Shown one piece after another: positions 44,301-59,109 of a stretch of 64,000 bases of DNA. The position numbers and the translations under genes were made by a program. This DNA comes from Pampus argenteus. Lineage: Eukaryota > Chordata > Actinopteri > Scombriformes > Stromateidae. Each line of letters starts with the position of its first letter. Positions within the stretch are counted from its first letter, which is position 1. The notes under the pieces were generated by a model. It worked only from the letters and a program-made list of their open reading frames with translations, did not search any database and was not told where the DNA came from. The DNA is taken from NCBI GenBank assembly GCA_036937835.1, contig CM072861.1, positions 615,001-679,000 of the forward strand. The letters run 5' to 3'.

Positions 44301-45584
44301 CTTAAACAAAGAGCAACATTTTCAATCAAAACCATGTTTGCCATCAACAAGTAACTGATTTCTAATAATTAGGACCGAAAAACTCACTTTTGCGAGCTTC
44401 CTACAGCTTTTACTGTAACATTTGTAAAAATGGGTTTGTCTCGGTTAGAGAAGGACAGAAATGACAACTACAGTTTTTCTTAAAAAAAGAGCAAAATTTT
44501 CAATCAAAACCATGTAAGCCATCAACAAGTAACTGATTTCTAATGATTATGACCAAAAAAACTAATTTCTGAAAGCTTCTTGCAGCTTTTACTGTAACAT
44601 TTGTAAAAAAAAAATAGCTTTCTCTCGGCGAGAGAAGGCCAGACATGACAACTACAGTTTTTCTTAAACAAAGAGCAATATTTTCAATCAAAACCATGTT
44701 TGCCATCAACAAGTAAATTATTTCTAATGATTAGGACCAAAAAAACTAATTTTTGAAAGCTTCTTGTAGCTTTTACTGTAACAATTGTAAAAAAAAATAG
44801 CTTTCTCTCGACGAGAGAAGGCCAGACATGACAACTACAGTTTTTCTTAAACAAAGAGCAATATTTTCAATCAAAACCATGTTTGCCATCAACAAGTAAC
44901 TGATTTCTAATGATTAGGATCAAAAAACTCACTTCTTGCAGCTTTTACTGTTACATTTTAAAAATAGCTTTCTCTATGCGAGACAAGGCCTAAAATGACA
45001 ACTACAGTTTTTCTTAAACAAAGAGCAATATTTTCAATCAAAACCATGTTTGCCATCAACAAGTAACTGATTTCTAATGATTAGGACCGAAAAACTCACT
45101 TCTGCGAGCTTCCTACAGCTTTTACTGTAACATTTGTAAAAATGGGTTTCTCTCGGTGAGAGAAGGCCAGAAATGACAACTACAGTTTTTCTTAAACAAA
45201 GAGCAATATTTTCAATCAAAACCATCTTTGCCATCAACAAGTAACTGATTTCTAATGATTAGGACCCAGAAAATCACTTCTGTGACCTTCCTACAGCTTT
45301 TACTGTAACATTTGTAAAAATGGGTTTCTCTCGGTGAGAGAAGGCCAGAAATGACAACTACAGTTTTTCTTAAACAAAGAGCAATATTTTCAATAAAAAC
45401 CATGTTTGCCATCAACAAGTAACTGATTTCTAAGGATTATGACCTAAAAAAAACTAATTTCTCAAAGCTTCTTGCAGCTTTTACTGTAACATTTGTAAAA
45501 AAAAATAGCTTTCTCTCGGCGAGAGAAGGCCAGACATGACAACTACAGTTTTTCTTAAACAAAGAGCAATATTTTCAATCAAAA

Positions 45585-47030
45585 CCATGTTCGCCATCAA
45601 CAAGTAACTGATTTCTAACAACTAGGACCAAAAAATTCATTTCTGCGAGCTTCCTACAGCTTTTAATGTAACATTTGTAAAAAAAAAAAATAGCTTTTTC
45701 TCTGTGAGAGAAGGCCAGACATGACAACTACAGTTTTTCTTAAACAAAGAGCAATATTTTCAATAAAAACCATGTTTGCCATCAACAAGTAACTGATTTC
45801 TAATGATTAGGACCGAAAAACTCACTTCTGCGAGCTTCCTACAGCTTTTACTGTAACATTTGTAAAAATGGGTTTCTCTCGGTGAGAGAAGGCCAGAAAT
45901 GACAACTACAGTTTTTCTTAAACAAAGAGCAATATTTTCAATCAAAACCATGTTTGCCATCAACAAGTAACTGATTTCTAATGATTAGGACCAAAAAAAC
46001 TAATTTCTGAAAGCTTCTTGCAGCTTTTACTGTAACATTTGTAAAAATGGGTTTCTCTCAGTGAGAGAAGGCCAGAAATGACAACTACAGTTTTTCTTAA
46101 ACAAAGAGCAATATTTTCAATCAAAACCATGTTTGCCATCAACAAGTAACTGATTTCTAATGATTAGGACCAAAAAAACTAATTTTTGAAAGCTTCTTGT
46201 AGCTTTTACTGTAACAATTGTAAAAAAAAATAGCTTTCTCTCGACGAGAGAAGGCCAGACATGACAACTACAGTTTTTCTTAAACAAAGAGCAATATTTT
46301 CAATCAAAACCATGTTCGCCATCAACAAGTAACTGATTTCTAACAACTAGGACCAAAAAATTCATTTCTGCGAGCTTCCTACAGCTTTTAATGTAACATT
46401 TGTAAAAAAAAAAAAAAGCTTTTTCTCTGTGAGAGAAGGCCAGACATGACAACTACAGTTTTTCTTAAACAAAGAGCAATATTTTCAATAAAAACCATGT
46501 TTGCCATCAACAAGTAACTGATTTCTAATGATTAGGACCGAAAAACTCACTTCTGCGAGCTTCCTACAGCTTTTACTGTAACATTTGTAAAAATGGGTTT
46601 CTCTCGGTGAGAGAAGGCCAGAAATGACAACTACAGTTTTTCTTAAACAAAGAGCAATATTTTCAATCAAAACCATGTTTGCCATCAACAAGTAACTGAT
46701 TTCTAATGATTAGGACCAAAAAAACTAATTTCTGAAAGCTTCTTGCAGCTTTTACTGTAACATTTGTAAAAATGGGTTTCTCTCAGTGAGAGAAGGCCAG
46801 AAATGACAACTACAGTTTTTCTTAAACAAAGAGCAATATTTTCAATCAAAACCATGTTTGCCATCAACAAGTAACTGATTTCTAATGATTAGGACCAAAA
46901 AAACTAATTTTTGAAAGCTTCTTGTAGCTTTTACTGTAACAATTGTAAAAAAAAATAGCTTTCTCTCGACGAGAGAAGGCCAGACATGACAACTACAGTT
47001 TTTCTTAAACAAAGAGCAATATTTTCAATC
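45585..47030. repeat. Four-monomer higher-order repeat (about 725 bp), two copies
   Basis: Subtype order repeats with a 725 bp offset (for example 45760 and 46485). It includes the AACAACTAGGACC monomer and the CAACGAGAG-type hairpin monomer. Confidence 0.8.
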
Positions 47031-48369
47031 AAAACCATGTTTGCCGTCAACAAGTAATGGATTTCTAATGATTAGGACCCAAAAAAACACTTCTGTGAGC
47101 TTTCCACAGCTTTTACTGTAACATTTGTAAAAATGGGTTTCTCTCGGCGAGAGAAGGCCAGAAATGACAACTACAGTTTTTCTAAAACAAAGAGCAATAT
47201 TTTCAATCAAAACCATGTTTGCCATCAACAAGTAACTGATTTCTAATAATTAGGACCAAAAAACTCACTTCTGCGAGCGTCTTGCGGCTTCTTCTTGCAG
47301 CTTTAACTGTAGCTTTTGTAAAAATAGCTTTCTCTATGCGAGAGAAGGCCAAAAATGACAACTACAGTTTTTCTTAAACATAGAGCAATATTTTCAATCA
47401 AAACCATGTTTGCCATCAACAAGTAACTGATTTCTAATGAACAGGAACCAAAAAAATCACTTCTGTGAGCTTTCTACAGCTATTTCTGTAAAATTTGTAA
47501 AAATAGCATTCTCTCGCGAGACAAGGCCTAAAATGACAACTACAGTTTTTCTGAAACAAAGAGCAATATTTTCAATCAAAACCATGTTCGCCATCAACAA
47601 GTAACTGATTTCTAACAACTAGGACCAAAAAATTCATTTCTGCGAGCTTCCTACAGCTTTTAATGTAACATTTGTAAAAAAAAAAAATAGCTTTTTCTCT
47701 GTGAGAGAAGGCCAGACATGACAACTACAGTTTTTCTTAAACAAAGAGCAATATTTTCAATAAAAACCATGTTTGCCATCAACAAGTAACTGATTTCTAA
47801 TGATTAGGACCGAAAAACTCACTTCTGCGAGCTTCCTACAGCTTTTACTGTAACATTTGTAAAAATGGGTTTCTCTCGGTGAGAGAAGGCCAGAAATGAC
47901 AACTACAGTTTTTCTTAAACAAAGAGCAATATTTTCAATCAAAACCATGTTTGCCATCAACAAGTAACTGATTTCTAATGATTAGGACCCAGAAAATCAC
48001 TTCTGTGACCTTCCTACAGCTTTTACTGTAACATTTGTAAAAATAGCGTTCTCTCGCGAGACAAGGCCTGAAATGACAACTACAGTTTTTCTTAAACAAA
48101 GAGCAATATTTTCAATTACAACCATGTTCACCATCAACAAGTAACTGATTTCTAATAATTAGGACCAAAAAACTCACTTCTGCGAGCGTCTTGCAGCTTC
48201 TCCTTGCAGCTTTAACTGTAGCTTTTGTAAAAATAGCTTTCTCTATGCGAGAGAAGGCCAAAAATGACAACTACAGTTTTTCTTAAACAAAGAGCAATAT
48301 TTTCAATCAAAACCATGTTTGCCATCAACAAGTAACTGATTTCTAATGATCAGGACCCAAAAAATCACT

Positions 48370-50690
48370 TCTGTGAGCTTCCTACAGCTATTACTATAAA
48401 ATTTGTAAAAAAAATTGGTTTCTCTCGCGAGACATGGCCAGAAATGACAACTACAGTTTTTCTTAAACAAAGAGCAATATTTTTAATCAAAACCATGTTT
48501 GCCATCAACAAGTAACTGATTTTTAATGATTAGGACCAAAAAAACTAATTTCTGAAAGCTTCTTGCAGCTTTTACTGTAACATTTGTAAAAAAAAATAGC
48601 TTTCTCTCGGCGAGAGAAGGCCAGACATGACAACTACAGTTTTTCTTAAACAAAGAGCAATATTTTCAATCAAAACCATGTTTGCCATCAACAAGTAAAT
48701 GATTTCTAATGATTAGGAACAAAAAAACTAATTTTTGAAAGCTTCTTGTAGCTTTTACTGTAACAATTGTAAAAAAAAATAGCTTTCTCTCGACGAGAGA
48801 AGGCCAGACATGACAACTACAGTTTTTCTTAAACAAAGAGCAATATTTTCAATCAAAACCATGTTTGCCATCAACAAGTAACTGATTTCTAATGATTAGG
48901 ATCAAAAAACTCACTTCTTGCAGCTTTTACTGTTACATTTTAAAAATAGCTTTCTCTATGCGAGACAAGGCCTAAAATGACAACTACAGTTTTTCTTAAA
49001 CAAAGAGCAATATTTTCAATCAAAACCATGTTTGCCATCAACAAGTAATGGATTTCTAATGATTAGGACCCAAAAAAACACTTCTGTGAGCTTTCCACAG
49101 CTTTTACTGTAACATTTGTAAAAATGGGTTTCTCTCGGCGAGAGAAGGCCAGAAATGACAACTACAGTTTTTCTAAAACAAAGAGCAATATTTTCAATCA
49201 AAACCATGTTTGCCATCAACAAGTAACTGATTTCTAATGATTAGGACCAAAAAACTCACTTCTGCGAGCTTCTTACAACTTTTACTGTAACATTTGTAAA
49301 AATTGGTTTCTCTCGCGAGACATGGCCAGAAATGACAACTACAGTTTTTCTTAAACAAAGAGCAATATTTTTAATCAAAACCATGTTTGCCATCAACAAG
49401 TAACTGATTTCTAATGAACAGGAACCAAAAAAATCACTTCTGTGAGCTTTCTACAGCTATTTCTGTAAAATTTGTAAAAATAGCATTCTCTCGCGAGACA
49501 AGGCCTAAAATGACAACTACAGTTTTTCTTAAACAAAGAGCAATATTTTCAATCAAAACCATGTTCGCCATCAACAAGTAACTGATTTCTAACAACTAGG
49601 ACCAAAAAATTCATTTCTGTGAGCTTCCTACAGCTATTACTATAAAATTTGTAAAAAAAATTGGTTTCTCTCGCGAGACATGGCCAGAAATGACAACTAC
49701 AGTTTTTCTTAAACAAAGAGCAATATTTTTAATCAAAACCATGTTTGCCATCAACAAGTAACTGATTTTTAATGATTAGGACCAAAAAAACTAATTTCTG
49801 AAAGCTTCTTGCAGCTTTTACTGTAACATTTGTAAAAAAAAATAGCTTTCTCTCGGCGAGAGAAGGCCAGACATGACAACTACAGTTTTTCTTAAACAAA
49901 GAGCAATATTTTCAATCAAAACCATGTTTGCCATCAACAAGTAAATGATTTCTAATGATTAGGAACAAAAAAACTAATTTTTGAAAGCTTCTTGTAGCTT
50001 TTACTGTAACAATTGTAAAAAAAAAATAGCTTTCTCTCGACGAGAGAAGGCCAGACATGACAACTACAGTTTTTCTTAAACAAAGAGCAATATTTTCAAT
50101 CAAAACCATGTTTGCCATCAACAAGTAACTGATTTCTAATGATTAGGATCAAAAAACTCACTTCTTGCAGCTTTTACTGTTACATTTTAAAAATAGCTTT
50201 CTCTATGCGAGACAAGGCCTAAAATGACAACTACAGTTTTTCTTAAACAAAGAGCAATATTTTCAATCAAAACCATGTTTGCCATCAACAAGTAATGGAT
50301 TTCTAATGATTAGGACCCAAAAAAACACTTCTGTGAGCTTTCCACAGCTTTTACTGTAACATTTGTAAAAATGGGTTTCTCTCGGCGAGAGAAGGCCAGA
50401 AATGACAACTACAGTTTTTCTAAAACAAAGAGCAATATTTTCAATCAAAACCATGTTTGCCATCAACAAGTAACTGATTTCTAATGATTAGGACCAAAAA
50501 ACTCACTTCTGCGAGCTTCTTACAACTTTTACTGTAACATTTGTAAAAATTGGTTTCTCTCGCGAGACATGGCCAGAAATGACAACTACAGTTTTTCTTA
50601 AACAAAGAGCAATATTTTTAATCAAAACCATGTTTGCCATCAACAAGTAACTGATTTCTAATGAACAGGAACCAAAAAAATCACTTCTGT
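48370..50690. repeat. Seven-monomer higher-order repeat (1247 bp), two copies
   Basis: The GATTTTTAATGATTAGG monomer marker at 48,521 recurs at 49,768, and other markers repeat with the same 1247 bp offset. Confidence 0.82.
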
Positions 50691-53600
50691 GAGCTTTCTA
50701 CAGCTATTTCTGTAAAATTTGTAAAAATAGCATTCTCTCGCGAGACAAGGCCTAAAATGACAACTACAGTTTTTCTTAAACAAAGAGCAATATTTTCAAT
50801 CAAAACCATGTTCGCCATCAACAAGTAACTGATTTCTAACAACTAGGACCAAAAAATTCATTTCTGCGAGCTTCCTACAGCTTTTAATGTAACATTTGTA
50901 AAAAAAAAAAATAGCTTTTTCTCTGTGAGAGAAGGCCAGACATGACAACTACAGTTTTTCTTAAACAAAGAGCAATATTTTCAATAAAAACCATGTTTGC
51001 CATCAACAAGTAACTGATTTCTAATGATTAGGACCGAAAAACTCACTTCTGCGAGCTTCCTACAGCTTTTACTGTAACATTTGTAAAAATGGGTTTCTCT
51101 CGGTGAGAGAAGGCCAGAAATGACAACTACAGTTTTTCTTAAACAAAGAGCAATATTTTCAATCAAAACCATGTTTGCCATCAACAAGTAACTGATTTCT
51201 AATGATTAGGACCAAAAAAACTAATTTCTGAAAGCTTCTTGCAGCTTTTACTGTAACATTTGTAAAAATGGGTTTCTCTCAGTGAGAGAAGGCCAGAAAT
51301 GACAACTACAGTTTTTCTTAAACAAAGAGCAATATTTTCAATCAAAACCATGTTTGCCATCAACAAGTAACTGATTTCTAATGATTAGGACCCAGAAAAT
51401 CACTTCTGTGACCTTCCTACAGCTTTTACTGTAACATTTGTAAAAATAGCGTTCTCTCGCGAGACAAGGCCTGAAATGACAACTACAGTTTTTCTTAAAC
51501 AAAGAGCAATATTTTCAATTACAACCATGTTCACCATCAACAAGTAACTGATTTCTAATAATTAGGACCAAAAAACTCACTTCTGCGAGCGTCTTGCAGC
51601 TTCTCCTTGCAGCTTTAACTGTAGCTTTTGTAAAAATAGCTTTCTCTATGCGAGAAAAGGCCTAAAATGACAACTACAGTTTTTCTTAAACAAGGAGCAA
51701 TATTTTCAATCAAAACCATGTTTGCCATCAACAAGTAACTGATTTCTAATGATTAGGACCCAGAAAATCACTTCTGTGACCTTCCTACAGTTTTTACTGT
51801 AACATTTGTAAAAATGGGTTTCTCTCGGTGAGAGAAGGCCAAAAGTGACAACTACAGTTTTTCTTAAACAAAGGGCAATATTTTCAATCAAAACCATGTT
51901 TGCCATCAACAAGTAACTGATTTCTAATGATCAGCACCCAAAAAATCACTTCTGTGAGCTTCCTACAGCTATTACTGTAAAATTTGTAAAAAAAAAATAG
52001 CGTTCTCTCACGAGACAAGGCCTAAATTGACAACTACAGTTTTTCTTAAACAAAGAGCAATATTTTCAATAAAAACCATGTTTGCCATCAACAAGTAACT
52101 GATTTCTAAGGATTATGACCTAAAAAAAACTAATTTCTCAAAGCTTCTTCCAGCTTTTACTGTAACATTTGTAAAAAAAAATAGCTTTCTCTCGCGAGAC
52201 AAGGCCTAAAATGACAACTACAGTTTTTCTTAAACAAAGAGCAATATTTTCAATCAAAACCATGTTCGCTATCAACAAGTAACTGATTTCTAACAACTAG
52301 GACCAAAAAATTCATTTCTGCGAGCTTCCTACAGCTTTTAGTGTAACATTTGTAAAAAAAAAAAATAGCTTTTTCTCTGTGAGAGAAGGCCAGACATGAC
52401 AACTACAGTTTTTCTTAAACAAAGAGCAATATTTTCAATAAAAACCATGTTTGCCATCAACAAGTAACTGATTTCTAATGATTAGGACCGAAAAACTCAC
52501 TTCTGCGAGCTTCCTACAGCTTTTACTGTAACATTTGTAAAAATGGGTTTCTCTCGGTGAGAGAAGGCCAGAAATGACAACTACAGTTTTTCTTAGACAA
52601 AGAGCAATATTTTCAATAAAAACCATGTTTGCCATCAACAAGTAACTGATTTCTAATGATTAGGACCGAAAAACTCACTTCTGCGAGCTTCCTACAGCTT
52701 TTACTGTAACATTTGTAAAAATGGGTTTCTCTCGGTGAGAGAAGGCCAGAAATGACAACTACAGTTTTTCTTCAACAAAGAGCAATATTTTCAATCAAAA
52801 CCATGTTTGCCATCAACAAGTAACTGATTTCTAATGATTAGGACCAAAAAAACTAATTTCTGAAAGCTTCTTGCAGCTTTTACTGTAACATTTGTAAAAA
52901 TGGGTTTCTCTCAGTGAGAGAAGGCCAGAAATGACAACTACAGTTTTTCTTAAACAAAGAGCAATATTTTCAATCAAAACCATGTTTGCCATCAACAAGT
53001 CACTGATTTCTAATGATTAGGACCCAGAAAATCACTTCTGTGACCTTCCTACAGCTTTTACTGTAGCATTTGTAAAAATAGCGTTCTCTCGCGAGACAAG
53101 GCCTGAAATGACAACTACAGTTTTTCTTAAACAAAGAGCAATATTTTCAATTACAACCATGTTCACCATCAACAAGTAACTGATTTCTAATAATTAGGAC
53201 CAAAAAACTCACTTCTGCGAGCGTCTTGCAGCTTCTCCTTGCAGCTTTAACTGTAGCTTTTGTAAAAATAGCTTTCTCTATGCGAGAGAAGGCCAAAAAT
53301 GACAACTACAGTTTTTCTTAAACAAAGAGCAATATTTTCAATCAAAACCATGTTTGCCATCAACAAGTAACTGATTTCTAATGATCAGGACCCAAAAAAT
53401 CACTTCTGTGAGCTTCCTACAGCTATTACTATAAAATTTGTAAAAAAATAGCGTTCTCTCGCGAGACAAGGCCTAAAATAAAAACTACAGTATTTCTTAA
53501 ACAAAGAGCAACATTTTCAATCAAAACCATGTTTGCCATAAACAAGTAACTGATTTCTAATAATTAGGACCGAAAAACTCACTTCTGCGAGCTTCCTACA

Positions 53601-54920
53601 GCTTTTACTGTAACATTTGTAAAAATGGGTTTGTCTCGGTGAGAGAAGGCCAGAAATGACAACTACAGTTTTTCTTAAAAAAAGAGCAAAATTTTCAATC
53701 AAAACCATGTAAGCCATCAACAAGTAACTGATTTCTAATGATCAAGACCAAAAAACTCACTCCTGCGTGCTTCCTACAACTTTTACTGTAACATTTGTAA
53801 AAATTGGTTTCTCTCGCGAGACATGGCCAGAAATGACAACTACAGTTTTTCTGAAACAAAGAGCAATATTTTTAATCAAAACCATGTTTGCCATCAACAA
53901 GTAACTGATTTCTAATGATTATGACCAAAAAAACTAATTTCTGAAAGCTTCTTGCAGCTTTTACTGTAACATTTGTAAAAAAAAAATAGCTTTCTCTCGG
54001 CGAGAGAAGGCCAGACATGACAACTACAGTTTTTCTTAAACAAAGAGCAATATTTTCAATCAAAACCATGTTTGCCATCAACAAGTAAATTATTTCTAAT
54101 GATTAGGACCAAAAAAACAAATTTTTGAAAGCTTCTTGTAGCTTTTACTGTAACAATTGTAAAAAAAAATAGCTTTCTCTCGACGAGAGAAGGCCAGACA
54201 TGACAACTACAGTTTTTCTTAAACAAAGAGCAATATTTTCAATCAAAACCATGTTTGCCATCAACAAGTAACTGATTTCTAATGATTAGGATCAAAAAAC
54301 TCACTTCTTGCAGCTTTTACTGTTACATTTTAAAAATAGCTTTCTCTATGCGAGACAAGGCCTAAAATGACAACTACAGTTTTTCTTAAACAAAGAGCAA
54401 TATTTTCAATCAAAACCATGTTTGCCATCAACAAGTAACTGATTTCTAATGATTAGGACCCAGAAAATCACTTCTGTGACCTTCCTACAGCTTTTACTGT
54501 AACATTTGTAAAAATAGCGTTCTCTCGCGAGTCAAGGCCTGAAATGACAACTACAGTTTTTCTTAAACAAAGAGCAATATTTTCAATTACAACCATGTTC
54601 ACCATCAACAAGTAACTGATTTCTAATAATTAGGACCAAAAAACTCACTTCTGCGAGCGTCTTGCAGCTTCTCCTTGCAGCTTTAAGTGTAGCTTTTGTA
54701 AAAAAAGCTTTCTCTATGCGAGAGAAGGCCAAAAATGACAACTACAGTTTTTCTTAAACAAAGAGCAATATTTTCAATCAAAACCATGTTTGCCATCAAC
54801 AAGTAACTGATTTATAATGATCAGGACCCAAAAAATCACTTCTGTGAGCTTCCTACAGCTATTACTATAGAATTTGTAAAAAAATAGCGTTCTCTCGCGA
54901 GACAAGGCCTAAAATAAAAA
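50660..54920. repeat. Satellite segmental duplication, copy 2
   Basis: Counterpart of 39850-44300. One monomer is lost near 52,195, at a junction within the CTCTCGCGAGA hairpin region. Confidence 0.85.
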
Positions 54921-57840
54921 CTACAGTATTTCTTAAACAAAGAGCAACATTTTCAATCAAAACCATGTTTGCCATAAACAAGTAACTGATTTCTAATAAT
55001 TAGGACCGAAAAACTCACTTCTGCGAGCTTCCTACAGCTTTTACTGTAACATTTGTAAAAATGGGTTTGTCTCGGTGAGAGAAGGCCAGAAATGACAACT
55101 ACAGTTTTTCTTAAAAAAAGAGCAAAATTTTCAATCAAAACCATGTAAGCCATCAACAAGTAACTGATTTCTAATGATCAAGACCAAAAAACTCACTCCT
55201 GCGTGCTTCCTACAACTTTTACTGTAACATTTGTAAAAATTGGTTTCTCTCGCGAGACATGGCCAGAAATGACAACTACAGTTTTTCTTAAACAAAGAGC
55301 AATATTTTTAATCAAAACCATGTTTGCCATCAACAAGTAACTGATTTCTAATGATTATGACCAAAAAAACTAATTTCTGAAAGCTTCTTGCAGCTTTTAC
55401 TGTAACATTTGTAAAAAAAAAATAGCTTTCTCTCGGCGAGAGAAGGCCAGACATGACAACTACAGTTTTTCTTAAACAAAGAGCAATATTTTCAATCAAA
55501 ACCATGTTTGCCATCAACAAGTAAATTATTTCTAATGATTAGGACCAAAAAAACAAATTTTTGAAAGCTTCTTGTAGCTTTTACTGTAACAATTGTAAAA
55601 AAAAATAGCTTTCTCTCGACGAGAGAAGGCCAGACATGACAACTACAGTTTTTCTTAAACAAAGAGCAATATTTTCAATCAAAACCATGTTTGCCATCAA
55701 CAAGTAACTGATTTCTAATGATTAGGATCAAAAAACTCACTTCTTGCAGCTTTTACTGTTACATTTTAAAAATAGCTTTCTCTATGCGAGACAAGGCCTA
55801 AAATGACAACTACAGTTTTTCTTAAACAAAGAGCAATATTTTCAATCAAAACCATGTTTGCCATCAACAAGTAACTGATTTCTAATGATTAGGACCCAGA
55901 AAATCACTTCTGTGACCTTCCTACAGCTTTTACTGTAACATTTGTAAAAATAGCGTTCTCTCGCGAGTCAAGGCCTGAAATGACAACTACAGTTTTTCTT
56001 AAACAAAGAGCAATATTTTCAATTACAACCATGTTCACCATCAACAAGTAACTGATTTCTAATAATTAGGACCAAAAAACTCACTTCTGCGAGCGTCTTG
56101 CAGCTTCTCCTTGCAGCTTTAAGTGTAGCTTTTGTAAAAAAAGCTTTCTCTATGCGAGAGAAGGCCAAAAATGACAACTACAGTTTTTCTTAAACAAAGA
56201 GCAATATTTTCAATCAAAACCATGTTTGCCATCAACAAGTAACTGATTTATAATGATCAGGACCCAAAAAATCACTTCTGTGAGCTTCCTACAGCTATTA
56301 CTATAGAATTTGTAAAAAAATAGCGTTCTCTCGCGAGACAAGGCCTAAAATAAAAACTACAGTATTTCTTAAACAAAGAGCAACATTTTCAATCAAAACC
56401 ATGTTTGCCATAAACAAGTAACTGATTTCTAATAATTAGGACCGAAAAACTCACTTCTGCGAGCTTCCTACAGCTTTTACTGTAACATTTGTAAAAATGG
56501 GTTTGTCTCGGTGAGAGAAGGCCAGAAATGACAACTACAGTTTTTCTTAAAAAAAGAGCAAAATTTTCAATCAAAACCATGTAAGCCATCAACAAGTAAC
56601 TGATTTCTAATGATCAAGACCAAAAAACTCACTCCTGCGTGCTTCCTACAACTTTTACTGTAACATTTGTAAAAATTGGTTTCTCTCGCGAGACATGGCC
56701 AGAAATGACAACTACAGTTTTTCTTAAACAAAGAGCAATATTTTTAATCAAAACCATGTTTGCCATCAACAAGTAACTGATTTCTAATGATTATGACCAA
56801 AAAAACTAATTTCTGAAAGCTTCTTGCAGCTTTTACTGTAACATTTGTAAAAAAAAAATAGCTTTCTCTCGGCGAGAGAAGGCCAGACATGACAACTACA
56901 GTTTTTCTTAAACAAAGAGCAATATTTTCAATCAAAACCATGTTTGCCATCAACAAGTAAATTATTTCTAATGATTAGGACCAAAAAAACAAATTTTTGA
57001 AAGCTTCTTGTAGCTTTTACTGTAACAATTGTAAAAAAAAATAGCTTTCTCTCGACGAGAGAAGGCCAGACATGACAACTACAGTTTTTCTTAAACAAAG
57101 AGCAATATTTTCAATCAAAACCATGTTTGCCATCAACAAGTAACTGATTTCTAATGATTAGGATCAAAAAACTCACTTCTTGCAGCTTTTACTGTTACAT
57201 TTTAAAAATAGCTTTCTCTATGCGAGACAAGGCCTAAAATGACAACTACAGTTTTTCTTAAACAAAGAGCAATATTTTCAATCAAAACCATGTTTGCCAT
57301 CAACAAGTAACTGATTTCTAATGATTAGGACCCAGAAAATCACTTCTGTGACCTTCCTACAGCTTTTACTGTAACATTTGTAAAAATAGCGTTCTCTCGC
57401 GAGTCAAGGCCTGAAATGACAACTACAGTTTTTCTTAAACAAAGAGCAATATTTTCAATTACAACCATGTTCACCATCAACAAGTAACTGATTTCTAATA
57501 ATTAGGACCAAAAAACTCACTTCTGCGAGCGTCTTGCAGCTTCTCCTTGCAGCTTTAAGTGTAGCTTTTGTAAAAAAAAGCTTTCTCTATGCGAGAGAAG
57601 GCCAAAAATGACAACTACAGTTTTTCTTAAACAAAGAGCAATATTTTCAATCAAAACCATGTTTGCCATCAACAAGTAACTGATTTATAATGATCAGGAC
57701 CCAAAAAATCACTTCTGTGAGCTTCCTACAGCTATTACTATAGAATTTGTAAAAAAATAGCGTTCTCTCGCGAGACAAGGCCTAAAATAAAAACTACAGT
57801 ATTTCTTAAACAAAGAGCAACATTTTCAATCAAAACCATG
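53360..57840. repeat. Eight-monomer higher-order repeat (1436 bp), three copies
   Basis: Rare markers recur every 1436 bp: CTACAGTATTTCTT at about 53,480, 54,917, 56,353 and 57,789, and AAGTAAATTATTTC at about 54,080, 55,516 and 56,952. The same period links 42,850 and 44,286. Confidence 0.9.
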
Positions 57841-59109
57841 TTTGCCATCAACAAGTAACTGATTTCTAATAATTAGGACCGAAAAACTCACTTTTGCGAG
57901 CTTCCTACAGCTTTTACTGTAACATTTGTAAAAATGGGTTTGTCTCGGTTAGAGAAGGACAGAAATGACAACTACAGTTTTTCTTAAAAAAAGAGCAAAA
58001 TTTTCAATCAAAACCATGTTTGCCATCAACAAGTAACTGATTTCTAATGATTAGGACCAAAAAACTCACTTCTGCGAGCTTCTTACAACTTTTACTGTAA
58101 CATTTGTAAAAATTGGTTTCTCTCGCGAGACATGGCCAGAAATGACAACTACAGTTTTTCTTAAACAAAGAGCAATATTTTTAATCAAAACCATGTTTGC
58201 CATCAACAAGTAACTGATTTCTAATGATTAGGACCAAAAAAACTAATTTCTGAAAGCTTCTTGCAGCTTTTACTGTAACATTTGTAAAAAAAAATAGCTT
58301 TCTCTCGGCGAGAGAAGGCCAGACATGACAACTACAGTTTTTCTTAAACAAAGAGCAATATTTTCAATCAAAACCATGTTTGCCATCAACAAGTAAATGA
58401 TTTCTAATGATTAGGACCAAAAAAACTAATTTTTGAAAGCTTCTTGTAGCTTTTACTGTAACAATTGTAAAAAAAATAGCTTTCTCTCGACGAGAGAAGG
58501 CCAGACATGACAACTACAGTTTTTCTTAAACAAAGAGCAATATTTTCAATCAAAACCATGTTTGCCATCAACAAGTAACTGATTTCTAATGATTAGCATA
58601 AAAAAACTCACTTCTTGCAGCTTTTACTGTTACATTTTAAAAATAGCTTTCTCTATGCGAGACAAGGCCTAAAATGACAACTACAGTTTTTCTTAAACAA
58701 AGAGCAATATTTTCAATCAAAACCATGTTTGCCGTCAACAAGTAATGGATTTCTAATGATTAGGACCCAAAAAAACACTTCTGTGAGCTTTCCACAGCTT
58801 TTACTGTAACATTTGTAAAAATGGGTTTCTCTCGGCGAGAGAAGGCCAGAAATGACAACTACAGTTTTTCTAAAACAAAGAGCAATATTTTCAATCAAAA
58901 CCATGTTTGCCATCAACAAGTAACTGATTTCTAATGATTAGGACCAAAAAACTCACTTCTGCGAGCTTCTTACAACTTTTACTGTAACATTTGTAAAAAT
59001 TGGTTTCTCTCGCGAGACAAGCCCAGAAATGACAACTACAGTTTTTCTTAAACAAAGAGCAATATTTTCAATTACAACCATGTTCACCATCAACAAGTAA
59101 CTGATTTCT

